Assembly: GCA_023846275.1 (NCBI GenBank)
Contig: JAIUJO010000145.1
Location: forward strand, 1,075,001 to 1,139,000
Length of the DNA: 64,000 nucleotides
Direction of reading: 5' to 3'
Source: Vanilla planifolia
Lineage: Eukaryota > Streptophyta > Magnoliopsida > Asparagales > Orchidaceae
A program made the position numbers and the translations under genes. The notes beneath the pieces are model-generated. The model was given only the letters and a program-made list of their open reading frames with translations, was not told where the DNA came from and made no database searches. Positions 63,427 through 64,000 of the stretch are shown piece after piece. How positions within the stretch are numbered: the first letter of the stretch is position 1; each line of letters starts with the position of its first letter.

Positions 63427-63443
63427 TGGGGACTGGGGGAGGA
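63427..63443 (+). other. Polypurine tract of copia-2
   Basis: ggggactgggggagga directly followed by tgttgaca. Ty1/copia elements carry such a tract (primer for plus-strand DNA synthesis) immediately before a 3' LTR beginning TGTTG, so both sequence and position fit. Confidence 0.75.
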
Positions 63444-64000
63444 TGTTGACACAAGTTTTAGTCAAACTACTTAAAAAGCTTTAACACATTTTATTTATGT
63501 TTGAGCAATTTTATTTTGTTGATAAGTTTTATAAAAAAAAACTTTATTTTAAGCTCAAAAAGTTTCATTCTAATTTTTGGAATAAAAGAAATTATTAAAC
63601 ACACAATTCAACTCTCTCCTATTATTCATTTATCTTCATATGTTTTACAACAAAAAACACTTGGTTTCTTGACCATGCCAAAATCCTTTCCATTATTATT
63701 CCACACATGATTATATCAATATATTTAATCAATTGACTTATTCTTTTGACATTAATGTCCTTCCAATTTTGTTCACCAATCTTATCTACAAGCAAAGCTA
63801 GATAAGCAATTAATGTGCTGCTTAATTTGGCCATTAACCTTTTTTTAATTATGTCTTACCGTCTATGGTTATGATAATGAAATTGAATATAGTGCAAGAA
63901 AATATTTGTTAGATATTGTCAAGTCAACTTACCTTTGGAAGTAATTAATGCCCATGATTGTGCATTTTTTCACTTAAGGAACATCCCTCAAAAGCATGTT
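63444..64000 (+). repeat. Start of copia-2 3' LTR (runs to or past the window end)
   Basis: Begins tgttgacacaag after the polypurine tract. No second LTR copy was seen in the window, so its end is unknown. The minus-strand open frame at 63,622-63,834 is unrecognised and probably incidental. Confidence 0.55.

Larger units (their letters stand above)
60400..64000 (+). mobile_element. 3' end of a Ty1/copia element with repeated RNase H-3'UTR unit (copia-2)
   Basis: Plus-strand remnant holding RNase H pieces at 60,400-60,690 and 61,804-62,109, each followed by a similar untranslated stretch of about 1.1 kb. A short third RNase H-like piece follows near 63,325-63,370, then a polypurine tract and the start of a 3' LTR. 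The unit repeats with a period of about 1.45 kb. No other copia domains are seen upstream. The element is therefore a 3' fragment that underwent a tandem duplication, before or after insertion. Confidence 0.72.

Noticed and set aside
1..64000. Organellar or bacterial origin
   Set aside because: No rRNA, tRNA, organelle genes or dense coding. The decayed Ty3/gypsy, Ty1/copia and DUF4283 LINE content indicates a plant nuclear chromosome.
1..64000. Novel defence system, biosynthetic cluster or CRISPR array
   Set aside because: No intact coding sequence and no regularly spaced short repeats. The direct repeats that exist are retroelement parts or single duplications.

Overview
This window looks like intergenic nuclear DNA from a land plant, probably an angiosperm or other seed plant with a large, repeat-rich genome. 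It is strongly AT-rich, CpG looks scarce by eye, and no open frame exceeds about 115 codons. The only recognisable protein signatures are decayed remnants of plant-type retroelements: Ty3/gypsy chromoviruses, Ty1/copia, and an L1-type LINE with a DUF4283 ORF1. I see no intact host gene, no RNA gene, no CRISPR array and no bacterial-style operon. Domains were read by eye from three-frame translation across stop codons and frameshifts, so domain edges are good to roughly 50-100 bases and LTR outer edges are less certain.

Layout. 1-17,060: a repeat block in the order X (1-830), decayed chromovirus EL1 on the minus strand (3,895-10,340, LTR-chromodomain-integrase-RNase H-RT-gag-LTR read left to right), then two unclassified repeats Z (11,860-14,400) and W (14,400-17,060). 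19,091: an isolated tRNA-Met-type primer-binding site. 20,676-26,640: a second decayed chromovirus, EL2, on the minus strand, lacking RNase H and most of integrase. 28,910-31,350: a second copy of W. 31,900-35,870: a decayed Ty1/copia element on the plus strand (PBS, gag, protease, integrase). 37,900-42,430: second copies of X, of the EL1 5' LTR region and of Z, joined directly. 42,440-46,400: a minus-strand LINE with DUF4283, linker and RT pieces; it carries a perfect 70-bp tandem duplication. 49,880-51,440: a lone copy of the EL2 LTR. 54,635-55,601: a compact mix of inverted and direct repeats. 57,000-60,250: an extremely AT-rich stretch. 60,400-64,000: the 3' end of another Ty1/copia element, in which an RNase H plus 3' untranslated unit is tandemly repeated before a polypurine tract and LTR.

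Nothing here is likely to encode a working protein. The interest lies in genome history: what inserted, which catalytic residues decayed, and two or three rearrangements that stand out from the decay. The order X-Y-Z-W in the first block, followed later by W and then X-Y-Z, fits an old large-scale tandem duplication that was later broken up by insertions. That is inference and needs a dot plot.
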